Source of the DNA: Klenkia marina
GTDB lineage: Bacteria; Actinomycetota; Actinomycetes; Mycobacteriales; Geodermatophilaceae
NCBI RefSeq assembly: GCF_900101025.1
Contig: NZ_FMUH01000006.1
Coordinates: 186,001-250,000, forward strand
Direction: 5' to 3'
Length of the DNA stretch: 64,000 bases
The first letter of the stretch is position 1. Every line of letters begins with the position of its first letter. A program made the translations under genes and the position numbers. Of the stretch, positions 1 to 9,679 are shown one piece after another. The notes beneath the pieces are model-generated. The model was not told the DNA's origin. It ran no database searches and saw only the letters and a program-made list of their open reading frames with translations.

Positions 1-1
1 C

Positions 2-979
2 TTCGGCCGGGTGCTGCGCGAGGTGTCCGCCGGGGCGGAGAAGCCGCTGGTCGCCAACTTCCTGTCCACCGACGGCATCCCCGACGTCCTGGTGGTGCGG
101 GGCGAGGACGGCATGCCCGCCCGCGGCTCCGTGCCGTCGTTCTCCACCCCCGAGCGGGCGGTGATCGCCCTCTCGCGGGTGTCGGAGTACGCGGCCTGGC
201 GGCGGCGTCCGGCCGGCACGGTGCCCGAGCTGGAGCACGTCGACGAAGCCGCCGCCCGTGACGTCGTGGAGCCGGCTCTGGCCGACGGCGGGCGCGAGCT
301 CACCGACGACGAGGTCATCGCCCTGCTGGGCGCCTACGGCGTGCCGCTGCTGCGCACCCGACGGGCCGACGACGCCGAGGCGGCCGTGGCCGCCGCCGAG
401 GAGGTCGGCTACCCGGTCGTGCTGAAGTCCACCGCCCCGTGGCTGCGGCACCGGGCCGACCTGGGTGGCACCCGGCTCGACCTGCGCGACGCCGACGACG
501 TGCGCGCCGGGTTCGCGGCCATCCCCGCCGACGACCCGGTCATCGTGCAGGAGATGGCCGCTCCCGGGGTGACCGTGGTGGTCGAGGTGCTCGACGACCC
601 GTCGTTCGGTGCCCTGGTCAGCTTCGGGGTCGGCGGGTTCGCCAGCGACCTGCTGGGCGACCGGGCGCTGCGCACGCTGCCGGTCACCGACACCGACGCC
701 CGCGAAATGGTCCGCGAGATCCGGGCGTGGCCGCTGCTCGACGGCTACCGCGGCGCCGAGCGGGTCGACGTCGAGGCGGTCGAGCAGTTGCTGCTGCGGG
801 TCGCCCGGCTGGCCGACGACCTGCCCGAGGTGCTCTCGCTGTCGCTGGAGCCGGTGATCGTCGGCCCGCCCAACCCGTGGCACGGCGGCCGGTCGCTCGT
901 GGTGGCCGGCGCCGCCGTGCGCGTGGGCCCGCCGACGGCCCGGGTCGACCCCGGGCCTCGGCGGATGTTCACCGCGTGA
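2..979 (+). CDS. Acyl/acetyl-CoA synthetase (NDP-forming type), C-terminal ATP-grasp part, 5' truncated
   Basis: The frame is open from base 2, so the gene starts upstream of the window; the first visible GTG at 11 is internal. The first ~90 residues fit the tail of a CoA-ligase domain. An ATP-grasp domain follows (about bases 295-900), opening with LTDDEVIALLGAYGVP and containing YPVVLKSTAPWLRHRADLGG, which matches the ATP-grasp_5 part of ADP-forming acetyl-CoA synthetases and of PatZ-like proteins fused to GNAT domains. The expected role is acyl-CoA formation or protein acetylation control. The final ~30 residues are a basic, Pro-rich tail. The stop is one base from the convergent sigB stop, so both genes share almost no terminator space. 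Whether a GNAT domain is fused cannot be seen. Confidence 0.8.
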   Translation, partial: FGRVLREVSAGAEKPLVANFLSTDGIPDVLVVRGEDGMPARGSVPSFSTPERAVIALSRVSEYAAWRRRPAGTVPELEHVDEAAARDVVEPALADGGRELTDDEVIALLGAYGVPLLRTRRADDAEAAVAAAEEVGYPVVLKSTAPWLRHRADLGGTRLDLRDADDVRAGFAAIPADDPVIVQEMAAPGVTVVVEVLDDPSFGALVSFGVGGFASDLLGDRALRTLPVTDTDAREMVREIRAWPLLDGYRGAERVDVEAVEQLLLRVARLADDLPEVLSLSLEPVIVGPPNPWHGGRSLVVAGAAVRVGPPTARVDPGPRRMFTA

Positions 980-980
980 G

Positions 981-1964
981 CTACGCCAGGTAGTCGCGCA
1001 GGGCGTCGGCGCGCTCGGGGGAGCGGAGCTTGCTCATCGTCTCGCGCTCGATCTGGCGCACCCGCTCGCGCGACAGGCCGAACTGCTTGCCGATCTGCTC
1101 CAGCGTGCGGGGCTGGTTGCCGTCGAGACCGAACCGCATGACCACGACGTCGCGCTCGCGGTCCTCCAGCGTGCCGAGCACCGTGCGGACGTCGCCCTTC
1201 ATCATCTGGAAGGCGACGGCGTCCTCGGCGACGGCGGCGTCGGTGTCCTCGATGAAGTCTCCGAGCCGGGACTCCTCGTCGGCACCGACGGTCTGGTCGA
1301 GCGACACCAGGTCGCGGCTGTACTCCAGCAGCTCGGTGATCCGCTCGGGGGTCATGTCGAGCTCGAGGCCGAGCTCCTCGGCGGTGGGCTCGCGCTCGAG
1401 CTCCTGGTGGATGCGGCGGCGGGTGCGCACCACCTTGTTGACCTGCTCGGCCAGGTGGACGGGCAGCCGGATCGTGCGGCCGCTGTCGGCCATGGCCCGG
1501 GTGATCGCCTGGCGGATCCACCACGTGGCGTACGTGGAGAACTTGAAGCCCTTGGTGTAGTCGAACTTCTCCACCGCACGGATCAGGCCGACGTTGCCCT
1601 CCTGGATGAGGTCCAGGAACGTCATGCCGTGACCGGTGTAGCGCTTGGCGACCGAGACCACGAGGCGGAGGTTGGCCTCCAGCAGGTGCTGCTTGGCGGC
1701 CTTGCCGTCGGCGGCGAGCAGCCCGTAGTCGCGCTTCACCGCGGGGGTGAGCTTCTTCTCGGCCAGCAGCCGGCCGGCGTACAGCCCCGCCTCGATGCGC
1801 TTGGCGAGCTCGACCTCCTGCTCGGCGGTCAGCAGCGCGGTCTTGCCGATGGTGTTGAGGTAGACGCGCACCAGGTCGGTGGACACCAGGCCGCTGGTGT
1901 CGGCGGCGCGACGGGGCGCACGCACGCTCAGGGTGTCGGTGGGGGAGGACTGCAGCAGCGTCAC
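981..1964 (-). CDS. sigB: RNA polymerase sigma factor SigB-like (principal-type, group 2)
   Basis: This 327-residue sigma-70 protein has region 1.2 ([20 protein letters not shown]), a complete region 2 ([20 protein letters not shown] and [20 protein letters not shown]), region 3 and region 4 with the helix-turn-helix [20 protein letters not shown]. It lacks the long acidic N-terminus of the principal factor at 8306-9532, and its length matches mycobacterial SigB (~323 aa). The GTG at 1962-1964 was chosen because the frame upstream is shadow sequence and domain 1.2 begins soon after it; AGGACGA is a weak ribosome site. In M. tuberculosis sigB lies a few genes from sigA, as here. The expected role is a stress or stationary-phase alternative to the housekeeping sigma factor. 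Confidence 0.93.
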   Translation of the reverse strand: MTLLQSSPTDTLSVRAPRRAADTSGLVSTDLVRVYLNTIGKTALLTAEQEVELAKRIEAGLYAGRLLAEKKLTPAVKRDYGLLAADGKAAKQHLLEANLRLVVSVAKRYTGHGMTFLDLIQEGNVGLIRAVEKFDYTKGFKFSTYATWWIRQAITRAMADSGRTIRLPVHLAEQVNKVVRTRRRIHQELEREPTAEELGLELDMTPERITELLEYSRDLVSLDQTVGADEESRLGDFIEDTDAAVAEDAVAFQMMKGDVRTVLGTLEDRERDVVVMRFGLDGNQPRTLEQIGKQFGLSRERVRQIERETMSKLRSPERADALRDYLA

Positions 1965-2074
1965 GGTGAGTCTTCGTCCTTGCCTCGGGAGTCGGATGGC
2001 CGCCGGTCGTGCTGGCCGGTCACCCGGGCGTCGTCGGAGCGGAACACGCCGGGATCGCCGGTCTGCCCCGTCCG

Positions 2075-2091
2075 CGGGATCCGTGATCCCG
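2075..2091. promoter_or_regulatory. Small palindrome CGGGATC-cgt-GATCCCG between dtd and sigB
   Basis: This perfect 7-bp inverted repeat with a 3-base centre lies 111 bases upstream of the sigB start and about 105 bases downstream of the dtd stop, both on the minus strand. It could be a dtd terminator stem or an operator for sigB. The remaining spacer (1965-2196) must hold the sigB promoter, but I could not assign -10/-35 boxes confidently. Confidence 0.4.
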
Positions 2092-2196
2092 TGTGGTACG
2101 TCCTGCACAACGGCCGACACCACCTCCGGTGTTCCTGACCGATCCGTCACACAGCGATTCGACAGGTGCAGCGGTACCCGCGAGGTGCGTGCCGAA

Positions 2197-2643
2197 TCAC
2201 ACCGGTGTGGTTCCGACCTCCAGCAGCAGCGTGAACGGACCGTCGTTGACGCTCGCCACCTGCATCGAGGCGCCGAACACCCCGGTGGCCACCTCGGCCC
2301 CGCGCTCGCGCAGTGCGGCCACCACCGCGTCCACCAGCGGCTCGGCCACCGGGCCGGGCGCTGCCGCCGCCCACGAGGGGCGGCGTCCCTTGCGCGTGTC
2401 GCCGTACAGGGTGAACTGGCTGACCACCAGGATCGGCGCGCCGAGGTCGGACGCCGACCGCTCACCGTCCGGGCCCGGGAAGATGCGCAGCTCGTGGATC
2501 TTGCGGGCCAGCTCGCGGGCATCGGCCGGGGTGTCGGCGTGCGTGACGCCGACCAGGGCCAGCAGCCCGGCGCCGATCTCGCCGACGACGGACCCCTCGA
2601 CCTCCACCGACGCACTGGCCACCCGGCTCACGACTGCTCGCAC
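2197..2643 (-). CDS. dtd: D-aminoacyl-tRNA deacylase
   Basis: This 148-residue protein begins [17 protein letters not shown], the standard Dtd N-terminus, which fixes the GTG at 2641-2643. It carries the family motifs [17 protein letters not shown] and [11 protein letters not shown], which form the cross-subunit Gly-cisPro-type active site, here with NDGPFT. Dtd removes D-amino acids (and mis-charged glycine) from tRNA in the cytoplasm, so it is a translation proofreading enzyme. Length and motifs are those of a normal family member. It diverges from the HhH-GPD gene at 2720 with 76 bases between starts, so both promoters lie in that gap. Confidence 0.93.
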   Translation of the reverse strand: MRAVVSRVASASVEVEGSVVGEIGAGLLALVGVTHADTPADARELARKIHELRIFPGPDGERSASDLGAPILVVSQFTLYGDTRKGRRPSWAAAAPGPVAEPLVDAVVAALRERGAEVATGVFGASMQVASVNDGPFTLLLEVGTTPV

Positions 2644-2707
2644 GCCCCGATCCTCCCGCCGGGGCCGCGACGCCGGACCGCCGGGCCGGGAGGTCGGCGC
2701 GGTCGGG

Positions 2708-2713
2708 CAGACT
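2708..2713 (+). promoter_or_regulatory. -10 element CAGACT of a probable leaderless promoter
   Basis: CAGACT is followed by exactly 6 bases and then the GTG of the HhH-GPD gene. The same spacing is seen with better TANNNT hexamers elsewhere in the window. The first base departs from consensus, so this is a weaker case. Confidence 0.45.
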
Positions 2714-2719
2714 GCCGGC

Positions 2720-3304
2720 GTGCCGACCATCCGGATCGCCCAGGAATCGACCGCCGACGACCTGCTCGGTCGGGATCCCCTGGCGCTGCTGCTGGGCATG
2801 CTGTTCGACCAGCAGTTCCCGATGGAGCGCGCCTTCGCCGGGCCGGCGCTGCTCGCCGAGCGGCTCGGGGTCGACACCCTGTCGGCGACGGCCATCGCCG
2901 ACGCCGACCCCGACGTCCTCAAGGCCGCCTTCACCGGGCCGCCGGCGGTGCACCGCTACCCCGGGTCGATGGCCGAGCGCGCACAGGCGGTCTGCCGGCT
3001 GCTGGTCGAGCGCTACGACGGCCGGGCCGAGCAGTTGTGGGCCGACGCGCCCGACGGGGCGACGCTGCTCAAGCGCATCGGCGAACTGCCCGGGTTCGGG
3101 GCGCAGAAGGCCAAGATCATGGTCGCGCTGCTCGGCAAGCAGTACGGCGTGCGGCCGCAGGGGTGGCGCGAGGCCGCAGGGGACTACGGCACCGACGGTG
3201 CTCGCCGCTCGGTGGCCGACGTGGTCGACCCGACCAGCCTGGCCGAGGTGCGGGCGTTCAAGCAGGCCGCGAAGGCTGCCGCGAAGGCCGACAAGACCAG
3301 CTGA
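2720..3304 (+). CDS. HhH-GPD-type base-excision DNA repair family protein
   Basis: This 194-residue protein has the hairpin-helix-hairpin signature [20 protein letters not shown] at about residues 115-135, as in the HhH-GPD DNA glycosylase superfamily. It matches a small actinobacterial subfamily of ~180 aa (opening with a LLGMLFDQQ segment). The Asp used by AlkA/Nth-type glycosylases after the HhH motif is not obvious: the sequence continues [15 protein letters not shown], so glycosylase activity is uncertain. The start is the GTG placed 6 bases after a -10-like hexamer. The Ala/Lys-rich end (residues ~180-194) could bind nucleic acid. Confidence 0.82.
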   Translation: MPTIRIAQESTADDLLGRDPLALLLGMLFDQQFPMERAFAGPALLAERLGVDTLSATAIADADPDVLKAAFTGPPAVHRYPGSMAERAQAVCRLLVERYDGRAEQLWADAPDGATLLKRIGELPGFGAQKAKIMVALLGKQYGVRPQGWREAAGDYGTDGARRSVADVVDPTSLAEVRAFKQAAKAAAKADKTS

Positions 3305-3353
3305 AACGAGATTTCCCGCCACGCCCGGCGGCAGGACGCCAACCGGTGGCACG

Positions 3354-3362
3354 ATGGGCCGT
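3354..3362 (+). other. Alternative start region of the DUF3099 gene
   Basis: An in-frame ATG at 3354 lies nine bases before the preferred GTG at 3363. It has no ribosome site; the CACGAT hexamer that would serve the GTG overlaps it. Confidence 0.4.
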
Positions 3363-3698
3363 GTGACGTCGAGCCGCGAGACCAGCAACGAGCCGGTGCT
3401 CATCACGGAGGCCCAGCCGAGCCTGGGTGACCAGCACGCGGCGCGCAAGAAGCGCTACGTGATCACGATGGGGATCCGCATCGTGAGCGTGGTGCTGGCC
3501 GCGGCTTTCTACCAGACGGTGTGGCTGATGGCGGTGTTCGCCGTCCTGGGCACGATCCTGCCGTGGATCGCGGTGGTCATGGCCAACGACCGTCCGCCGA
3601 AGAAGAAGCTCGACGTGAACCGGTACCGGGTGCCCGCTCCCGACCGCATCCTCGAGGCCCGGCCCAGCAGCGGACGGGTCATAGACTCCGAGCCGTGA
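3363..3698 (+). CDS. DUF3099 family small membrane protein
   Basis: This protein of 111 residues (114 if the ATG at 3354 is used) has a basic patch ARKKRYVITMG followed by two membrane helices (about residues 38-75) and a cytoplasmic tail PPKKKLDVNRYRVPAPDR. This layout is typical of the actinobacterial DUF3099 family, whose function is unknown. CACGAT lies 7 bases before the GTG, which favours a leaderless GTG start. Its TGA overlaps the GTG of the DUF3039 gene by 4 bases, so the two are probably co-translated. Confidence 0.8.
   Translation: MTSSRETSNEPVLITEAQPSLGDQHAARKKRYVITMGIRIVSVVLAAAFYQTVWLMAVFAVLGTILPWIAVVMANDRPPKKKLDVNRYRVPAPDRILEARPSSGRVIDSEP
3682..3687 (+). promoter_or_regulatory. 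-10 element TAGACT before the DUF3039 gene
   Basis: TAGACT is followed by 7 bases and the GTG at 3695, inside the last codons of the DUF3099 gene. This suggests an internal leaderless promoter in addition to read-through from upstream. Confidence 0.5.
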
Positions 3699-3919
3699 GC
3701 ACCGAGACCCTGGAACGCCCTGACGTCCGCGAAGACACTACCTCGCAGCCGCCCGAGGTCTTCCACTACGTCAAGAAGAACCAGATCGCCGAGAGCGCGG
3801 TCATGGGCACGATGGTCGAGGCCCTGTGCGGTGAGGTTTTCCCCGTGACCAAGAGCCCCAAGCCCGGCAGCCCGGTCTGCGAGCCGTGCAAGGAGGTCTA
3901 CGCCCAGCTCAAGAAGTGA
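3695..3919 (+). CDS. DUF3039 family small zinc-ribbon-like protein
   Basis: This 74-residue soluble protein is nearly universal in Actinobacteria and has no assigned function. It has one Cys at LCGEVF and a Cys pair at VCEPCKEVY, with a conserved core HYVKKNQIAESAVMGTMVEA. The Cys arrangement suggests a small metal-binding or zinc-ribbon fold. It overlaps the upstream DUF3099 gene by 4 bases and ends one base before the convergent BrkB-family stop, leaving no room for a separate terminator. Confidence 0.85.
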   Translation: MSTETLERPDVREDTTSQPPEVFHYVKKNQIAESAVMGTMVEALCGEVFPVTKSPKPGSPVCEPCKEVYAQLKK

Positions 3920-3920
3920 G

Positions 3921-5054
3921 CTAGCGCAGACCCAGCTTGCGGGCCTCGAGCTCGATCTTGGCGGCCCGGCGGCGCCGGCGGCGGCGGTCGTGCCGCCGCT
4001 GGCCGCTGGGCCAGCGGGCCTCGACGGTGGCGTTGAGCTCGGCGCCGAGCAGGATCGCCATGCCGAGGAAGAAGCAGAACAGCAGCGCGGCGATGGGTGC
4101 GGCCAGCGCCCCGTAGGGCAGCGCGGTGGTCAGCACGTCGGCCACGTAGGTGCGCAGCACCAGCGCCGCGCTCAGGAAGAACCCCGCCGCGAACGCTGCA
4201 CCCAGCAGGTGCCGCAGCCACGGCAGCCGGCGGGGCAGCGTCACGTGGTAGAAGCTCGTCAGCGCCAGCACGAGGACGACGAGCACCAGCGGCCAGTAGA
4301 CCGCGTTGACCAGCACGGTGGCGGTGCCCTGGAAGTCGGTGGGCAGCAGCGCCACCAGCGAGGTGCGGCCCAGCACCAGCAGCGGCAGCGACAGCACCGC
4401 CACCACCAGGGCGACCACGAACAGGCCCAGCGCCATGAGCCGGGTGCGGATCGGCCCGCGCACGTCGCGCTGGTCGTAGGCGATCACGATCGTGTTCATG
4501 AAGGTCGCCGTCGCCGAGGACCCGGCCCACAGCGACACCAGGAACCCGACGCTGACCACGTCGAGCCGGCCCGACCCCAGGATGTCGGTCAGGGTGGGCT
4601 GCACCAGGGTGTCGACCACGGTGGGGGTCAGGGCCTCGGAGGCCAGCTGCACCAGCCGGGCCTCGATCTCGCTGACCGAGCGCTGGCCGATGAACGACCC
4701 CAGGTAGCCCAGCGACCCCAACAGCCCGATCAGCAGCGGCGGGACGGACAGCACCTGCCAGAACGACGCCTCGGCCGACAGGCCCAGGATGCGGTCCTGC
4801 CAGGCCTTCGCCACCGTGCGGCCGAGCACCTGCAGCGGGACCCGCACGGGCGCGGGGGAGCGGGCCACGAGATCGGCCGGTCGCCAGCTGCGGCGGGGCG
4901 GTGCCGGGTCGACGTCCCGGGCGGGGTCGTCGTCGGCCACGGGCGTGGCGTCACCGACCGCCGGTTCGTCGTCCCTGGTGGGGTCGTCGTCGCCGGAACC
5001 CGCTCCGGCACCGTCGGCCGCGGCCGGCGTGCGCGGGGGGACGACGGTGGCCAC
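3921..5054 (-). CDS. YihY/BrkB family inner-membrane protein
   Basis: This 377-residue protein begins with ~75 residues rich in Asp, Pro and Ala, then has the family core starting LQVLGRTVAKAWQDRILGLSAEASFWQVLSVPPLLIG... with about six membrane helices and the AEASF segment, and ends in a very basic tail (RRHDRRRRRRRAAK). BrkB/YihY proteins are of unproven function; earlier claims of RNase BN activity were withdrawn. GTG at 5052-5054 is the first plausible start after the palindrome at 5076-5105, so the gene is separated from VanW. The basic tail should face the cytoplasm. Confidence 0.88.
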   Translation of the reverse strand: MATVVPPRTPAAADGAGAGSGDDDPTRDDEPAVGDATPVADDDPARDVDPAPPRRSWRPADLVARSPAPVRVPLQVLGRTVAKAWQDRILGLSAEASFWQVLSVPPLLIGLLGSLGYLGSFIGQRSVSEIEARLVQLASEALTPTVVDTLVQPTLTDILGSGRLDVVSVGFLVSLWAGSSATATFMNTIVIAYDQRDVRGPIRTRLMALGLFVVALVVAVLSLPLLVLGRTSLVALLPTDFQGTATVLVNAVYWPLVLVVLVLALTSFYHVTLPRRLPWLRHLLGAAFAAGFFLSAALVLRTYVADVLTTALPYGALAAPIAALLFCFFLGMAILLGAELNATVEARWPSGQRRHDRRRRRRRAAKIELEARKLGLR

Positions 5055-5075
5055 CCGCCCAGTGTGCCGGAGCGC

Positions 5076-5105
5076 CCGGGTGGGCGTGTCGACACGCCCA
5101 CCCGG
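5076..5105. terminator. Perfect 30-base palindrome between VanW and BrkB genes
   Basis: Fifteen bases read as an exact inverted repeat with no spacer (core GGGCGTGT-ACACGCCC). It starts 6 bases after the VanW stop and lies 22 bases before the BrkB start, both on the minus strand. RNA would form a ~13-bp stem and act as a terminator. Because it is an uninterrupted palindrome it could also be a dimer-binding operator for the BrkB gene. Confidence 0.65.
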
Positions 5106-5110
5106 AGGGG

Positions 5111-7594
5111 TCAGGTCCCGACCGGTCGGGGGGCCGAGCGCGGGCGCCGTCCGGTGGGCTGGGCCGGCGCGCCCGGCGCCGTGCCCGGCGGGGCCTGCTC
5201 GGGCACGGGGATGCAGCGGATGACCGGTTCGGCGGCGTACCGGGTGTTGAACTGCTCGGTGCGCAGCTGGGCGCCGGTGGTCGGGTCCTCGAAGATGCGG
5301 GTGACGGTGATGTCGAACCCGTTGGCGCCGCCCTGCGGGTTGCAGTTGCCGTCGTCGGGCTTCTCCTGCACCACCGGGGTGCGCACGTTGAACCGCTCGC
5401 TGCTCACCGACTCGATCTCGTAGCGTTTGGTGCCCCAGAACGTCACGGTGATCGACCCCCCGGCGACCCACTGGGTCTGCACGTAGATGCCGGTCTCGCT
5501 GTCGTTGCGCCACTTCAGGTCGATGGAGTCGTAGTAGACCGTGGCCTCGCGGCCGGCCGGGTACCGGCTGATGTAGTAGCTGTGCGGCTTGTGGTAGACG
5601 TCCTCGAGCCCGGCGAAGAACACGGCGTTGAACATCGTGGTGGCGAACTGGCTGATCCCGCCGCCCACGGCCTGGGTGAACTCGCCGTTGTTGATGACGC
5701 CGGCGGGCACGTAGCCCTGCGCCTCGCCGCGCGGCCCGGTGTAGCCGTTCAGGCTGAACGTCTCGCCCGGCAGCACCACGGCGCCGTCGACGAACTCGGC
5801 GACCACCCGGATGTTCGTGCCGCTGGCGCCGTTGGTGAAGTTGGTCGTGAACGAGCTGACCGGCTCGACGATGCCCAGCGCGTTCGCCTCGTCGGTGGTG
5901 AAGTCGGCCGGAACGGCGCCCAGGCTGGCGGTGACCTCGCGGGGCGCGGGCTGGGTCAGCACCGGCCGCAGCGACGTCGCGAGGGCGGCCGGGTCGATGC
6001 CCGTGCCGTCGACCGAGGGCACCACCGCGATCGCGTCGCCGGTGATCTGGAAGCGGGCGTCCTGCGCGGGGGTGCCGAACTCGCCGAGCTGGTCGCCCAG
6101 CGCGGTCCGCAGCGCCGCCGGGTCGAGCGTCACCTCGAGGGCGCCGTCCGTGCCGGGGGCGAACCGCAGGGCCGACGCGATGCCCGCGACGTCGAGCTCG
6201 GCGGTGGTGCCGTCGTCGCCGCGCACGGTGACCGGCGCGGACAGCGCCGGGGTGACCACGTCGTCGAGGGCCTGCTGCGCGTCCTGCTCGTCGACCTGCA
6301 CGTCGGTGGTGTCCACGGGCAGCTCGATGGGTGTGCTGGGGTCGCCGCCGGACGCCAGTGCGTCGGTGACGGCGTCCCCGGCGCCGTCGCGGTCGAGCTG
6401 GCGGCCGGTGACCGGGGGGACCACGGATGCGTCGGTGCCCTCGACGGCGATCGTGGCGTCGGCCGGGGCACGGTCGACGGTCTCGGCGAAGGCGTCGATC
6501 TGGGCGGCGAGGGCCGTCTCCTCGCCGGTGATGACCGGCTCGACCGTGCGCTCGGTGAACAGCGACACCAGCCGGGTCCACGGGTTCAGCGGCTGCCCGG
6601 AGGCGGCGTCGACGGTGGCGTCGACGTCGAGGGTGATGCCGGCGGTGGCCGGGGACAGCACGCCCTCGACGTCGTCGGCGACGATCACGTGGTCCGCGGT
6701 GACCCGGGGGGCGAGCTCGGTCGAGAGGGTCTCGGCCGCGGCGGCGGGGGACAGCCCGCCGATCTCGACGCCGGCCACGACCGTGTTGCGGGGGACGTCG
6801 TCGCCGGCCAGCGCCAGGTCGGCGCCCCAGACCACGCCCAGCAGCGCGAGGACGCCGAGCGGCACCAGGACGGCCGGACGGCGCCAGCGGCTGCGCCCGT
6901 GCTCCGACGGCCCGACCAGGTGTCCCGAACCGGTGCGGGGCGGCTCGTCGTCCTCGGCGGAGGCGGGGCTGCGCCGGTCGGCCGGCGGGAACTCGTCGGG
7001 CTCGGCGGTGCGCACGACGGTGGGCTCGTCGAAGACGTCGGCCGGCACGACGACGGCGGGCACGGCGGCGGTGGGCGCGTCCGAGTCGTGCTCCGCGGCG
7101 TCGTCCTGCGATGCGTCGCCGTCCGGGACGTCGGGCTCGGCCGCGTCCTGCTCGGCCGCGTCCTGCTCGGCCGCGTCCTGCTCGGCCGGGGCATCGGGGG
7201 CCGGTCGCTCGTCGACGGGCTGCCCGTGGACGGACTGCTCGACCACGGGCTGCTGGACGGCGGGCTCGGCCCCGTCGACGGGAGCGGTGGACGGGCCGAC
7301 CGGGGTCGCCGTCGCGCGGCTGATCCGGCCGGTGGGGGCGTCGTCGTCGGCGACCGGCGGCGGGGTCGCCTCGTCGGCCGCCCGGCGGCGCGGGTTGACC
7401 GGCAGCGGCTGGCCGGGCGGGACCACCGGCTCAGGGGTCTGACCACCCCATCCGGCGGCCTGGGGCTGCGGACGGGACACCCCACCGGGGGCGGCGGGGC
7501 GCCCGGACCCGATGGTGCCGTCGGGCTCGAGACGGGCGGTCCGGTCGGGCTCCGGGGCCTGGTCGGGCTCGGGCCGGTTCGTCTCGTCGCTCAT
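5111..7594 (-). CDS. VanW family protein with peptidoglycan-binding repeats
   Basis: This 827-residue membrane-anchored protein has an acidic, Pro/Gln-rich cytoplasmic segment (1-238), one membrane helix (about 240-258), two extracellular PG_binding_4/YkuD-N-like repeats (about 290-560, each with a PSVDG-type motif), and a VanW domain (about 593-723) with LPGETFSLNGYTG and GGGISQFATTMFNAVFFAG. VanW proteins are linked to glycopeptide response loci, but the biochemical activity is not settled; the domains imply wall binding outside the cell. The start is the ATG at 7592-7594. The cytoplasmic part contains a 15-bp tandem DNA repeat. A stem-loop follows the stop. Confidence 0.9.
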   Translation of the reverse strand: MSDETNRPEPDQAPEPDRTARLEPDGTIGSGRPAAPGGVSRPQPQAAGWGGQTPEPVVPPGQPLPVNPRRRAADEATPPPVADDDAPTGRISRATATPVGPSTAPVDGAEPAVQQPVVEQSVHGQPVDERPAPDAPAEQDAAEQDAAEQDAAEPDVPDGDASQDDAAEHDSDAPTAAVPAVVVPADVFDEPTVVRTAEPDEFPPADRRSPASAEDDEPPRTGSGHLVGPSEHGRSRWRRPAVLVPLGVLALLGVVWGADLALAGDDVPRNTVVAGVEIGGLSPAAAAETLSTELAPRVTADHVIVADDVEGVLSPATAGITLDVDATVDAASGQPLNPWTRLVSLFTERTVEPVITGEETALAAQIDAFAETVDRAPADATIAVEGTDASVVPPVTGRQLDRDGAGDAVTDALASGGDPSTPIELPVDTTDVQVDEQDAQQALDDVVTPALSAPVTVRGDDGTTAELDVAGIASALRFAPGTDGALEVTLDPAALRTALGDQLGEFGTPAQDARFQITGDAIAVVPSVDGTGIDPAALATSLRPVLTQPAPREVTASLGAVPADFTTDEANALGIVEPVSSFTTNFTNGASGTNIRVVAEFVDGAVVLPGETFSLNGYTGPRGEAQGYVPAGVINNGEFTQAVGGGISQFATTMFNAVFFAGLEDVYHKPHSYYISRYPAGREATVYYDSIDLKWRNDSETGIYVQTQWVAGGSITVTFWGTKRYEIESVSSERFNVRTPVVQEKPDDGNCNPQGGANGFDITVTRIFEDPTTGAQLRTEQFNTRYAAEPVIRCIPVPEQAPPGTAPGAPAQPTGRRPRSAPRPVGT
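7136..7188 (-). repeat. 15-bp tandem repeat (3.5 copies) coding for AEQDA
   Basis: The unit ctcggccgcgtcctg (plus-strand) is exact at 7136, 7151 and 7166, with a partial copy at 7181. It encodes a repeated Ala-Glu-Gln-Asp-Ala unit at residues ~136-152 of the VanW protein. Whole-codon units mean copy number can change without a frameshift. Confidence 0.8.
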
Positions 7595-7644
7595 CGGGAG
7601 GTCACGCTCGCTGTCGGTCGGGCGGGGCGTCCTGCCCCGCGCAC

Positions 7645-7686
7645 GACGACGCCGCCGGGACCCGGGTGGGCGCCGGCGGCGTCGTC
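7645..7686 (-). terminator. Stem-loop after the small zinc-ribbon gene
   Basis: Fourteen-bp perfect stem (GACGACGCCGCCGG paired with its complement) and a 14-base loop, 42 bases beyond the stop of the 7728-7943 gene. There is no T-tract. A smaller GC stem lies at 7622-7640. Together they separate that gene from VanW. Confidence 0.65.
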
Positions 7687-7727
7687 ATGTACTCGCTTCA
7701 TCGCTGAGCGCGACGATAGCGTCTCGA

Positions 7728-7943
7728 TCAGGCGGGGACGGGCTGCTCGCGCTCGGTGTCGATGATGTCGACGGCGATGTCGCGCAGCTTGGCGTCGTAC
7801 TCGCGGGCGTGGTGCCCGCAGAACACGAGGTCGCTACCGCTCGCCAGCACGACCCGGACCTTGGCCAGCGCGCCGCAACGGTCGCAGTGGAAGGGAACGA
7901 CCAGGTCATCGGTGGCGGGGCTCGTCGTCAGGGTCTGGCTCAT
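7728..7943 (-). CDS. Small DUF7455-like zinc-ribbon protein
   Basis: This 71-residue protein has HCDRCGALAKVRVVL and, after a beta-rich stretch, FCGHHAREYDAKLRD. The CxxC plus C-x-H-H pattern suggests one zinc site. Small proteins of this type are a fixed neighbour of the principal sigma factor gene in many actinobacteria; the function is unknown. ATG at 7941-7943 is preceded by GGAGAGCGAG as ribosome site. It lies downstream of sigA on the same strand but is separated by ~360 bases with a sigA stem-loop, so it probably has its own promoter. Confidence 0.82.
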   Translation of the reverse strand: MSQTLTTSPATDDLVVPFHCDRCGALAKVRVVLASGSDLVFCGHHAREYDAKLRDIAVDIIDTEREQPVPA

Positions 7944-8305
7944 CTGGTCATCACTCGCTCTCCGTCGCACGGACCCGCGTTCGCGGGTCGGCCTCCTGCA
8001 CAGCGCCAGGATGACCCCCGGTGTTCCCGTTCCGGTCCAGATGACCCTCGACGCGCCGCGGACGGTGCGCCGGGGAATTCCTGGACCTGGTGGAGCGGGT
8101 GAGCAGGGATCGCACTGGGTCGAACGGTGGTACGTGGTTCCGCTGCTCTCTGGACGGCTCCACGCTACAACCGATGCCCGCGCGCTGCCGCCGTCAACCC
8201 CGCACGACCAGATCCCACAGCCACATGTGATGACTTCGTGACCCCGGCCCCCTCGCAGGGGCCCACCGCGAGCCCGCGAGCGGTCGGGGGGAGGGGGTCC
8301 TTCTG
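7944..8305. other. Gene-free 362-base spacer between sigA and the zinc-ribbon gene
   Basis: It contains the sigA stem-loop (8246-8263) at one end and, presumably, the promoter of the zinc-ribbon gene at the other. Short frames on both strands (about 63-70 codons) lack a ribosome site and codon bias, and look accidental. I see no tRNA or known RNA fold. Confidence 0.6.
8246..8263 (-). terminator. Short stem-loop after sigA
   Basis: GGCCCC and GGGGCC form a perfect 6-bp stem with a 6-base loop, 43 bases after the sigA stop. No T-tract follows, so this is a modest terminator candidate. Confidence 0.45.
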
Positions 8306-9532
<1,227 letters not shown>

Positions 9533-9606
9533 TGGCGTTCCTTCCCGGGCTGCGACGCGATCCCCGGGCTGGCGCCGGTCCGGCCGGCGACGCGAGGAGC
9601 GCCGCC

Positions 9607-9612
9607 AGTGTA
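9607..9612 (-). promoter_or_regulatory. -10 element TACACT of the sigA promoter
   Basis: On the minus strand TACACT lies 75 bases before the sigA GTG, predicting a 5' leader of about 65-70 bases that includes the GGAAGG ribosome site. A clear -35 is not visible. Confidence 0.5.
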
Positions 9613-9679
9613 GCGAGCATCACGTCGCGGACGACCGCGATCCGGGACGGCCCCGCTCCGCAAGCTGGACCCGGACGGG

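Noticed and set aside
7951-8163. Small minus-strand frame of 70 codons
   Set aside because: No ribosome site, Arg/His/Thr-rich composition and no neighbour context; looks accidental.
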